Notes: generated by a model from the letters alone, not told the origin. 7,708 nucleotides of DNA from Alphaproteobacteria bacterium (GCA_013003285.1 JABDJY010000267.1:1-7708); one strand, 5' to 3'; counted from the first letter of the stretch, positions 1-5,937 are shown. Numbers and translations are program-made.

Positions 1-1
1 C

Positions 2-72
2 CTTCGACAAGCTCAGGATGAGGATTACGCTCCAACCTAGGCCCTCATGCTGAGCTTGTCGAAGCATGAGGG
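2..72. repeat. REP-like intergenic inverted repeat with two alternative hairpins
   Basis: The arms at 2-23 and 43-64 are reverse complements over 22 bases with one mismatch (G17 against G49, which would need to be C17). The second arm also belongs to a compact hairpin: CCCTCATGCT (42-51) pairs perfectly with AGCATGAGGG (63-72) around an 11-base loop. The two folds compete for the same bases. The core CTTCGACAAGCTCAG is a repeat type I know from intergenic regions of many alphaproteobacteria. It lies 19 bases beyond the stop codon of the minus-strand cytidylyltransferase gene, so it may stop or stabilise that transcript; neither arm is followed by a T-run, so a classical intrinsic terminator is not supported. 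The element may continue left of the window. Confidence 0.8.
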
Positions 73-90
73 TCGCCGGGCTCTCACAAT

Positions 91-867
91 TCACGTCCAC
101 ATTTTCCACGGCGCCGCGCCGCCATCCCAAAGATCTTCGAGCTGGTTCTTCTCGCGCAGCGTATCCATCGGCTGCCAGAAACCGTCATGGGTGTAGGCCG
201 CCAGTTCGCTGGCCGCCGCCATATCCTGTAGCGGTCCCTCTTCCCACACCGTGTCGTCACCGGCGATCATATCGAGCACGCCGGGCTCGCAGACGAAAAA
301 TCCACCATTGATCGAGCCACCATCGCCGCGCGGTTTTTCGGTGAACCGGGCAACCTTGCCATCCGCGATCTCGGCGGCGCCGAAGCGGCCCGGCGGGCGC
401 ACCGCGGTCATGGTTGCCTTGGCTCCGGCTTCGCGATGGTAGGCGATGCTGGCGGCGATATCGATGTCGGCGACCCCGTCGCCATAGGTCAGGCAGAAGG
501 TGTCGCCGTCGAGATAACGCGCAATGCGCTTGATGCGCCCACCGGTTGCCGTATTGTCGCCGGTCTCGACCAGGGTCACCGTCCAGGGTTCGGCAGCAGT
601 TGCGTGGTAGCGGATATCGTTGGCCGCCAGATCGACAGTGACGTCGGCGGCGTGCAGCACATAGTTGGCGAAATATTCTTTGATCACATAGCCCTTGTAG
701 CCCAGGCAGACGATGAAATCGGTGATGCCATGGTGGGCGTAGATCTTCATGATGTGCCAGAGGATCGGCCGCCCGCCGATCTCGACCATGGGCTTGGGCC
801 GCACATCGGATTCTTCGGCGATACGCGTGCCCCGCCCGCCGGCCAATATGACTGCCTTCATACCCAT
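91..867 (-). CDS. rfbF: Glucose-1-phosphate cytidylyltransferase
   Basis: Cytoplasmic nucleotidyltransferase that converts CTP and glucose 1-phosphate to CDP-glucose and pyrophosphate, the first step towards CDP-linked deoxysugars for surface polysaccharide. The 258-residue product matches the family length (about 257). It opens with the nucleotide-binding signature LAGGRGTR (residues 8-15) followed by RPKPMVEIGGRPILWHIM (23-40), which is typical of RfbF rather than of thymidylyltransferases. The metal-binding aspartate is D130 in LTYGDG; INGGFF (186-191) and FWQPMDT (230-236) are further family motifs. The frame is open back to an ATG at 948, but I chose 867 because GAGGG lies 9 bases before it and the family starts at MKAVILAGG; an ATG at 861 is also possible. 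The usual partner, CDP-glucose 4,6-dehydratase, would lie downstream, outside the window. It is divergent from the pyrimidine genes. Confidence 0.93.
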   Translation of the reverse strand: MGMKAVILAGGRGTRIAEESDVRPKPMVEIGGRPILWHIMKIYAHHGITDFIVCLGYKGYVIKEYFANYVLHAADVTVDLAANDIRYHATAAEPWTVTLVETGDNTATGGRIKRIARYLDGDTFCLTYGDGVADIDIAASIAYHREAGAKATMTAVRPPGRFGAAEIADGKVARFTEKPRGDGGSINGGFFVCEPGVLDMIAGDDTVWEEGPLQDMAAASELAAYTHDGFWQPMDTLREKNQLEDLWDGGAAPWKMWT

Positions 868-963
868 CCGATGCTGCCCTCGTCTTTGGCCCTGAACAGA
901 GCCGGTATGCTTGGCCTTGTAGCAGGTGGACGAGAACCGGGCCAACACCAGGATTTCACAGAT

Positions 964-981
964 TTGGGCCTGCTAGCCCAA
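964..981. repeat. Small palindrome TTGGGC-N6-GCCCAA
   Basis: TTGGGC (964-969) and GCCCAA (976-981) are perfect reverse complements around the 6-base loop CTGCTA. It sits at the edge of the AT-rich block in the rfbF-pyrB intergenic region. No T-run follows on either strand, so it is unlikely to be an intrinsic terminator; a protein-binding site or a leader hairpin in the rfbF transcript are the alternatives. Confidence 0.4.
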
Positions 982-994
982 TATTCTATCGAAA

Positions 995-1010
995 TATACG
1001 ATTACGTATT
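995..1010. promoter_or_regulatory. Putative operator 1, TATACG-N4-CGTATT
   Basis: TATACG (995-1000), spacer ATTA, CGTATT (1005-1010): an inverted repeat matching in five of six arm positions. It repeats the half-site and the 4-base spacing of the site at 1061-1076. Its centre lies 66 bases from that of site 2, about 6.3 helical turns. It overlaps a possible -10 box reading towards rfbF. Binding by the HTH domain encoded just downstream is inferred from proximity and repetition only. Confidence 0.6.
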
Positions 1011-1033
1011 ATTTTATCCCCATAACCCTCAAA

Positions 1034-1044
1034 TTGGCGGCCAA
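1034..1044. repeat. Short palindrome TTGGC-G-GCCAA
   Basis: Perfect 5-base arms (1034-1038 and 1040-1044) around a single G, lying between the two TATACG-type sites. It could be half of a further regulatory site or simply chance in so short a stretch. Confidence 0.25.
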
Positions 1045-1060
1045 AAAACGCTTTTAACTT

Positions 1061-1082
1061 TATACGAAAACGTATATATACG
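1061..1082. promoter_or_regulatory. Putative operator 2, TATACG-N4-CGTATA plus extra half-site
   Basis: TATACG (1061-1066), spacer AAAA, CGTATA (1071-1076) form a perfect 6-base inverted repeat. A further TATACG (1077-1082) abuts it, so CGTATATATACG (1071-1082) is itself a perfect 12-base palindrome. The block ends 5 bases before the ATG of the HTH-pyrB gene and covers the likely promoter -10 region. This position suits a repressor site and fits autoregulation by the encoded HTH domain, although no binding evidence can be read from DNA alone. Confidence 0.68.
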
Positions 1083-1087
1083 AATAT

Positions 1088-2275
1088 ATGAGCACGCCAC
1101 TACGCATAATCCGCGAAAAACTGAACATTACCCAAACTGAGCTCGCCAACCTGATGGGCACCACCCAGGCCACCGTCTCGCGCATGGAAGCCGGCCAGTG
1201 GGAGCCCAACGCCTCCCAGGTGCAGGCCGTCCTGGCGAAATCCACCAGCCTCGGCGTCGACCTCTCGGTAGATGACTTCGTACTGCCAAATATGTCCGTG
1301 TCGCCGACCAACGGTACATCGCTGGCCGCGAGCGAGGTGGGTTTCGATCACCGCCACCTCCTCGGCATTCAGGATCTGTCGCCGGACGAAATCACCTTCC
1401 TGCTCGATCTGTCGAACATCTACGCCGAACGTAACCGCACCGCCGACCGCAAGATGTCGCTTTTGGCGGGCAAGACGGTGATTAATCTGTTCTTCGAAGA
1501 ATCGACGCGCACGCGCACCAGCTTCGAACTGGCTGGTAAGCGCCTGGGCGCCGACGTCATCAACATCGCCGTAGCATCGAGCTCGATCAAGAAGGGCGAA
1601 ACCGTGATCGACACGGCGGTGACCCTGAACGCCATGCATGCCGACGCCCTGGTGGTGCGCCACCCCCATGCCGGCGCCGTCCAGCTCTTGTCGGAAAAGG
1701 TCAATTGCGCCGTCATCAATGGCGGCGATGGCAGCCACGAGCACCCCACCCAGGCGCTGCTCGACGCCCTGACGATCCGCCGCCGCAAAGGACATCTCCA
1801 GGGCTTGCTGGTGGCGCTGTGCGGCGATGTCGCCCATAGCCGGGTCGCGCGCTCGAACATCTATCTGCTGCAGACCATGGGCGCGCGGGTCCGGGTGATC
1901 GCGCCCCCCACCCTCATCCCCGCGGGCATGGACCGGCTGGGGGTCGAGGTGTTCCACGATATGCGCGCCGGCCTGGCCGATTGCGATATTGTGATGATGC
2001 TGCGCCTTCAGCGCGAACGCATGACCGGCTCGTTCGTGCCGTCGGTACACGAATATTTCCACTTCTATGGCCTCGACTACGAAAAACTGAGCCACGCCAA
2101 ACCCGACGCGCTCATCATGCATCCCGGCCCCATGAACCGTGGGGTGGAGATCGATTCCGCGGTCGCCGACGATATCGACCGGTCGGTGATCCACGAGCAG
2201 GTGGAAATGGGGGTCGCTGTTCGCATGGCCTGCCTCGATGTGCTGACCCGCACCGACCCGCGGACCGCGCCATGA
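1088..2275 (+). CDS. pyrB: XRE-type HTH domain fused to aspartate carbamoyltransferase
   Basis: The catalytic part joins carbamoyl phosphate to aspartate, the committed step of pyrimidine synthesis. Residues 1-67 form a Cro/C1-type helix-turn-helix: RIIREKLNI, TQTELANLMG, then recognition helix TTQATVSRMEAG. Residues 69-395 (327 residues) are a complete transcarbamoylase: carbamoyl-phosphate loop STRTR (139-143), SSIKKGE (165-171), R191 in RHPHAGA, HPTQALLD (219-226), GDVAHSRVARSN (246-257) and HPGPMNRG (345-352). No stop or frame change lies between the parts. The ATG at 1088 has no visible Shine-Dalgarno; M69 at 1292, where ordinary PyrB could begin, has none either, so the fused product is preferred. 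It overlaps pyrX by ATGA. In Pseudomonas class A enzymes the PyrB N-terminus carries nucleotide effector sites; here an HTH occupies that end. It may also act as a transcription regulator (inference). Alternatives are a separate HTH gene joined by a sequence error, or internal initiation. Confidence 0.93.
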   Translation: MSTPLRIIREKLNITQTELANLMGTTQATVSRMEAGQWEPNASQVQAVLAKSTSLGVDLSVDDFVLPNMSVSPTNGTSLAASEVGFDHRHLLGIQDLSPDEITFLLDLSNIYAERNRTADRKMSLLAGKTVINLFFEESTRTRTSFELAGKRLGADVINIAVASSSIKKGETVIDTAVTLNAMHADALVVRHPHAGAVQLLSEKVNCAVINGGDGSHEHPTQALLDALTIRRRKGHLQGLLVALCGDVAHSRVARSNIYLLQTMGARVRVIAPPTLIPAGMDRLGVEVFHDMRAGLADCDIVMMLRLQRERMTGSFVPSVHEYFHFYGLDYEKLSHAKPDALIMHPGPMNRGVEIDSAVADDIDRSVIHEQVEMGVAVRMACLDVLTRTDPRTAP

Positions 2276-3579
2276 CCCCGCGCGTCGCCTACACCAATGC
2301 AAGAGTGATCGACCCGGCCTCGAATCTCGACCTGCCCGCCGCCGATACCGGCGGGCTGTTATCGGACGGCGAGACAATCGCCGCCATCGGCCCCGATATC
2401 TTCAACGACGGCCTCCCGGAAAGCGCCGTGCAGATCGATTGCCGGGGCGCCATCCTGTGCCCCGGCCTGGTCGATATCCGCGCCGATTTGTGCGAGCCGG
2501 GTGCCGAGCATAAGGAAGATCTGGAGAGCGGCAGCCGTGCTGCGGCGGCCGGCGGCGTCACCACGGTGGTCGCCCTGCCCAACACCGACCCGGTGATCGA
2601 CGAAGTCTCGGTACTCGAATTCATCGCCCGGCGGGCCCGCGAGGTTAAACTGATCAAGGTATTCGCCCACGCCACCGTGACCCGCGGCGGCGACAGCGAC
2701 GAGCTGGTCGAAATGGGACTGCTCAAACAGGCCGGCGCCGTCTTATTCACCGACGGCAGGCGAACCATCGTCAACGCCAAGGTGCTGTCGCGGGCGCTGA
2801 AATATGCGCAAGCCTATGACTGCGTGATCATGCAACATCCCGAAGAGCCGGTTCTGGCGGAGGGCGGCGTGATGCAGTCGGGCGAACTCTCGACCCGGCT
2901 CGGCCTGCCCGGCATCCCCGCCGAAGCCGAAATCATCATGCTGCAGCGCGATTTGAAACTGGTCGAGATGACCGGCGGCCGCTATCACGCCTCGCATATT
3001 TCCACCGCCGCCGCAGTCCGCGCCATCGCCGAGGCAAAGGCCGCCGGGCTGAAGGTCACCTGCGATACCGCGCCGCCCTATTTCGCGCTCAACGAATTGG
3101 CCGTCGGCGAGTACCGCACTTTCGCTAAACTCTCGCCGCCGTTGCGCCGCGAAGACGACCGCCAGGCTATCGTCGCCGGGTTGGCCGATGGCACCATCGA
3201 TTGCATCGCCTCAGACCACGCACCGCAGGACCAGGATTCCAAACGCCTGCCCTTCGAACAGGCCGAGTTCGGCGCCGTCGGCCTCGAGACCCTGCTCCAG
3301 CTCACATTAGAGTTGCGCCATAACGGCCATTTGAATCTGCCCGATGCCCTGGCCTGTCTAACCTATCGGCCCGCCGACATTGTGGGGCTGCCCGTCGGGC
3401 GGTTGACCGTCGGCGGCCCGGCCGATCTGGTGGTGTTCGATCCCGACCGCCCGACCCGCATCGAGCCCGACAATTTCGTCTCCAAATCGAAGAATTCGCC
3501 GTTCGACGGAAGACTGGTCCAGGGCCAGGTCTTGCGTACTGTCGTCGACGGCCGCACTATCTATTCCGCAGCGGCGTAA
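2272..3579 (+). CDS. pyrX: Dihydroorotase-like protein PyrX (probably non-catalytic)
   Basis: A class I dihydroorotase/amidohydrolase fold, 435 residues, usually auto-annotated as PyrC. Active enzymes have D-x-HxH-x-R after the first strand; here the stretch PGLVDIRADLCEPG (64-77) replaces both histidines (R70, D72) and the substrate-binding arginine (C74). Later positions look retained: D161 in FTDGR, H189 in MQHPEE, H242 in SHIST, D315 in SDHAP. Loss of the HxH pair predicts no dihydroorotase activity. In Pseudomonas and related bacteria such a pseudo-dihydroorotase, next to pyrB, is needed to assemble the dodecameric class A carbamoyltransferase; the ATGA overlap with pyrB supports the same partnership here. 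A true pyrC should then exist elsewhere in the genome. The frame is open back to 1981, but 2272 gives the family N-terminus and translational coupling. Residual activity cannot be excluded from sequence. Confidence 0.9.
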   Translation: MTPRVAYTNARVIDPASNLDLPAADTGGLLSDGETIAAIGPDIFNDGLPESAVQIDCRGAILCPGLVDIRADLCEPGAEHKEDLESGSRAAAAGGVTTVVALPNTDPVIDEVSVLEFIARRAREVKLIKVFAHATVTRGGDSDELVEMGLLKQAGAVLFTDGRRTIVNAKVLSRALKYAQAYDCVIMQHPEEPVLAEGGVMQSGELSTRLGLPGIPAEAEIIMLQRDLKLVEMTGGRYHASHISTAAAVRAIAEAKAAGLKVTCDTAPPYFALNELAVGEYRTFAKLSPPLRREDDRQAIVAGLADGTIDCIASDHAPQDQDSKRLPFEQAEFGAVGLETLLQLTLELRHNGHLNLPDALACLTYRPADIVGLPVGRLTVGGPADLVVFDPDRPTRIEPDNFVSKSKNSPFDGRLVQGQVLRTVVDGRTIYSAAA

Positions 3580-3602
3580 CCAGCAAAGGCCCGAGCGCGG
3601 AT

Positions 3603-4292
3603 ATGGAAGAAGGCGCCAGCCCAATCTTTTTCTACTGGGGCGTCGTGCAGGCGACGTTCAACATTCCCGATTGGAAAAACGTCATCTATGGCTGGCAGCT
3701 CTTCGTGCCGGCCATCGGCCTGGCCTATCTGCTCGGCTCGATCCCCTTCGGCCTGTTGATCACGCGCTTGGGCGGGGCCGGCGATATTCGCAAGATGGGA
3801 TCGGGCAATATCGGCGCCACCAACGTGTTGCGCACTGGCCGAAAAGGGCTGGCGGCCCTCACCCTGCTGCTCGACGGCGCCAAAGGCTTCATCGCGGTGT
3901 GGCTACCCTTCACCTATTTCGGACCCGACGTCACATTCTTCACGGCGATCTTCGTGGTGATCGGCCACATGTTCCCGATCTGGCTGGGGTTTCGCGGCGG
4001 CAAGGGCGTCGCCACCATGCTGGGCGTGATGCTGGGACTCTCCTTCGCCTCCGGCCTTGTGATCATCGCCGTTTGGATCATCATCGCCCTGGCGTTCCGC
4101 TACTCGTCGCTCGCCGCCCTGGTGGCGGTCAGCCTGGCGCCGGTCTTCGGCTATTTCCTCGGCTCGCCCCAAATCGGCGCCATCGCGTTTATCTTGGCCC
4201 TCTTCGTCTGGGCCAAACACGCCGGCAACATCCGCCGGCTGATCTCCGGCGGCGAAAGCCAGATCGATGTGAGCTCGTCCGAGGACGGCTGA
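3603..4292 (+). CDS. plsY: Glycerol-3-phosphate acyltransferase PlsY
   Basis: Inner-membrane enzyme that transfers an acyl group from acyl-phosphate to glycerol 3-phosphate, making lysophosphatidic acid for phospholipid synthesis. All three family motifs are present: GSGNIGATNVLR (66-77), DGAKG (91-95) and GHMFPIWLGFRGGKGVAT (121-138), with the closing HAGNIRRL (206-213). Hydrophobic segments near 33-55, 83-103, 111-128, 139-165 and 168-204 fit the multi-spanning topology. At 229 residues it is slightly longer than the usual 200 or so: about 30 residues precede the standard start. The ATG at 3603 has AAAGG 13 bases upstream, rather far; a GTG at 3645 is an alternative start. It begins 23 bases after pyrX, so co-transcription with the pyrimidine genes is likely, an arrangement seen in other alphaproteobacteria. 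Confidence 0.93.
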   Translation: MEEGASPIFFYWGVVQATFNIPDWKNVIYGWQLFVPAIGLAYLLGSIPFGLLITRLGGAGDIRKMGSGNIGATNVLRTGRKGLAALTLLLDGAKGFIAVWLPFTYFGPDVTFFTAIFVVIGHMFPIWLGFRGGKGVATMLGVMLGLSFASGLVIIAVWIIIALAFRYSSLAALVAVSLAPVFGYFLGSPQIGAIAFILALFVWAKHAGNIRRLISGGESQIDVSSSEDG

Positions 4293-4306
4293 AGCAAATT
4301 CAGCCG
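4286..4306 (+). other. Perfect hairpin over the plsY stop codon
   Basis: CGGCTGAA (4286-4293) pairs perfectly with TTCAGCCG (4299-4306) around the 5-base loop GCAAA. The plsY TGA (4290-4292) lies in the left arm. The downstream bases are CCCCCTTGG, not a T-run, so this is not a standard intrinsic terminator; it may slow decay of the pyrB-pyrX-plsY message or weaken read-through into the next gene. Confidence 0.45.
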
Positions 4307-4321
4307 CCCCCTTGGTATTAA

Positions 4322-4351
4322 CCATGAGAAACCGATAAGGTTTCTTCATGG
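4322..4351 (+). promoter_or_regulatory. Hairpin enclosing the ribosome binding site and start codon of the M48 lipoprotein gene
   Basis: In RNA form, 4322-4333 pairs with 4339-4351 as a 12-base-pair stem with a single bulged T4346 and the 5-base loop GATAA. The loop and right arm contain the Shine-Dalgarno TAAGG (4336-4340), and the start codon 4348-4350 pairs with 4324-4326. The same left arm holds a 4-codon reading frame, ATG AGA AAC CGA TAA (4324-4338), whose stop overlaps the Shine-Dalgarno. This arrangement suits control of translation initiation (structure opening or coupling to the tiny frame). The pairing is direct; the function is inferred. Confidence 0.5.
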
Positions 4352-5937
4352 GAGAATTTCGACATCGGAGCGCTACTCAAAGAGGTGGTCTTTTAGCCGG
4401 ACTCTTGCTGCTATCGGCATGTGTCGCGCCGACATCAAACTTACCCGATGTGAGCGCCGTCGATACACAGGCCGAGGCTCACAAGCAACTCGTTATCGCC
4501 ATCCGCGACCGTGACGAACAAGCGAGACGTCTGTCGCGGGTTTCCGTGCCCATCCTTGCAGCGAATACCGACCAATGCGCCGGCAATGTAAGACGCCGGG
4601 CGGGCGTTCATTTCAATACTGCCCTACTCAACACAAGCCCCGCGACCCGTCGCGCCGTCGTGGAGGCGCGTAACCTCTCGCGTCCGGGGGAAGTTCAGGT
4701 CTCTCACACAATCCCCGGTCTTCCCGCCGATGGCGTATTGGCGCCAGGCGACGTCATCACCCGCATCAACGGGCTTTCCGCTTACGGCGCCGTGACCGGT
4801 GCGTCTCGCGTGAATCTGCGACAAGCGCCTGCCGTAAACGCGGTCGTCCTGCGGGACGGCCAACAACTAGACGTCGCGATTCCGACCGTTGCGGTGTGCA
4901 ATTACCGGGTCATTCTGCAAGTCAATGACGAGGTCAATGCGTTCGCCGGGAACGATACAATTATCTTCACAACTGGCTTTATGCGGTTGATCGATTCCGA
5001 CCGAGACTTGGCCTTGGCGTTCGGTCATGAGATGGCCCACCTCACCCGCAAACACCAAGACGCCAAGAAAACCAATGAAATAATCGGCGCCATGATCGGC
5101 GCTGTCGTGTCGGGCGCCACCGGTGTGAATGTGGTCGATATTGGCGCCCAAATTGGCCGCAACTCGTTTAGCCAGGAGTTTGAATCCGAAGCAGATTATG
5201 TGGGCATGTACCATGCGTCGCGAGCCGGCTGGGACATGACAGGCGCAGCTAACATGTTCCGCCGCATGGCAGCCAGTGATCCTGGTTCAATCCACGCACA
5301 GGGCTCGACCCACCCCTCGACGGCGAGCCGAGCGGTGCTGGTTGAGCAGGCGGCGATCGAAATTCAAAACAAGCGCAATCAAAATCTCGCGCTCATTCCC
5401 AATTTCAAAGGACAGCCGCCAACCGAAATTCCCCTGGCCGAACCGCTTCAGGCGACAACTAGCCCGAACGTCGCCAGCATTTCTACTGGCGCAACCACGG
5501 GAGCCGAACAGCAATATCGGCTCGGTGTCCAATTTGAGCAGGGCACCGACCAACCGCGCGACTATGTGAAAGCGGTCGAATGGTACCGCAAGGCCGCCGC
5601 TCAGGGGCACCGAAGCGCGATCTATAATCTCGGCATGATGTACTTTAACGGACATGGCGTGACCCAAAATAACGGCGAGGCCGTCATCTACTTCCGCCAA
5701 GCCGCCGAGCTTAAACACGCCAAGGCGCATTTTAATTTGGGATTTATGATGGAGAACGGTCGCGGCACCGCGAAGGACCCGGCTCGGGGCCTCACCAACT
5801 ATATTATCGCGTCCAATCTTGGCTTGGGTGAAACCGCGAACAATGCGCGCGAAAACCTTGCCGCGCGCCTGACCCAAGCCCAAGTCAGCGAAGCCGAACG
5901 CGGCGCCCGCATATGGATGGACGACCACCGGCGCTAA
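4348..5937 (+). CDS. Lipoprotein with PDZ-like, M48 zinc metallopeptidase and Sel1 repeat regions
   Basis: A 529-residue envelope protein, likely a peptidase in periplasmic protein quality control. The N-terminus is a lipoprotein signal: positive residues, a hydrophobic run and lipobox LSAC with C25 as the lipidated cysteine. Residues about 110-180 (SHTIPGLPADGVLAPGDVITRING) resemble a PDZ domain. The M48 core has HEMAH (227-231, zinc ligands H227 and H231, catalytic E228), a glycine-rich hydrophobic stretch (246-268), third ligand E281 in ESEADYVG, and THPSTASR (321-328). Three back-to-back Sel1 repeats of exactly 36 residues follow (386-421, 422-457, 458-493), probably for protein contacts. 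C77 and C184 could form a disulfide. BepA/YfgC and LoiP are related in concept, but this domain order matches no named protein I know. TAAGG lies 7 bases before the ATG. The gene separates plsY from dprA and seems less GC-rich, suggesting insertion. Confidence 0.88.
   Translation: MGEFRHRSATQRGGLLAGLLLLSACVAPTSNLPDVSAVDTQAEAHKQLVIAIRDRDEQARRLSRVSVPILAANTDQCAGNVRRRAGVHFNTALLNTSPATRRAVVEARNLSRPGEVQVSHTIPGLPADGVLAPGDVITRINGLSAYGAVTGASRVNLRQAPAVNAVVLRDGQQLDVAIPTVAVCNYRVILQVNDEVNAFAGNDTIIFTTGFMRLIDSDRDLALAFGHEMAHLTRKHQDAKKTNEIIGAMIGAVVSGATGVNVVDIGAQIGRNSFSQEFESEADYVGMYHASRAGWDMTGAANMFRRMAASDPGSIHAQGSTHPSTASRAVLVEQAAIEIQNKRNQNLALIPNFKGQPPTEIPLAEPLQATTSPNVASISTGATTGAEQQYRLGVQFEQGTDQPRDYVKAVEWYRKAAAQGHRSAIYNLGMMYFNGHGVTQNNGEAVIYFRQAAELKHAKAHFNLGFMMENGRGTAKDPARGLTNYIIASNLGLGETANNARENLAARLTQAQVSEAERGARIWMDDHRR

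Larger units (their letters stand above)
868..1087. promoter_or_regulatory. Divergent intergenic control region between rfbF and HTH-pyrB
   Basis: This 220-base stretch has no convincing gene. From about 980 to 1087 it is far richer in A and T than its surroundings and carries several short palindromes, listed separately. Possible promoter elements, all weak matches read by eye: towards rfbF, TTGAGG (minus strand of 1027-1032) and TAATAC (minus strand of 1006-1011) with a 15-base spacer; towards pyrB, TTAACT (1054-1059) with TATATA (1075-1080) or TATACG (1077-1082). Both candidate -10 boxes overlap the TATACG repeats, so a protein bound there could block either promoter. The upstream half (868-960) shows nothing notable beyond the rfbF ribosome binding site. 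Confidence 0.6.

Noticed and set aside
868..948. N-terminal extension of the cytidylyltransferase to an ATG at 948
   Set aside because: The added 27 residues are not part of the family, and a good ribosome binding site (GAGGG) precedes the ATG at 867.
436..1140. Open plus-strand frame antisense to rfbF running into the HTH region
   Set aside because: It overlaps rfbF on the other strand, has no recognisable domain, and is explained by GC-rich codon structure.
1280..1300. A frameshift or stop separating the HTH from pyrB
   Set aside because: I read the codons across the junction (CTG CCA AAT ATG TCC GTG) and the frame is continuous; only a sequence error could hide a break.
1981..2271. Upstream extension of the dihydroorotase-like gene
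   Set aside because: The frame is open but lies entirely inside pyrB; the ATG at 2272 gives the family N-terminus and an ATGA overlap.
1100..2377. Long minus-strand frame opposite HTH-pyrB
   Set aside because: Composition is typical of the antisense of a GC-rich gene (runs of H, R, Q, G) with no motif; the plus strand holds a clear enzyme.
4286..4320. Intrinsic terminator after plsY
   Set aside because: The hairpin is good but is followed by CCCCCTTGG rather than a T-run.
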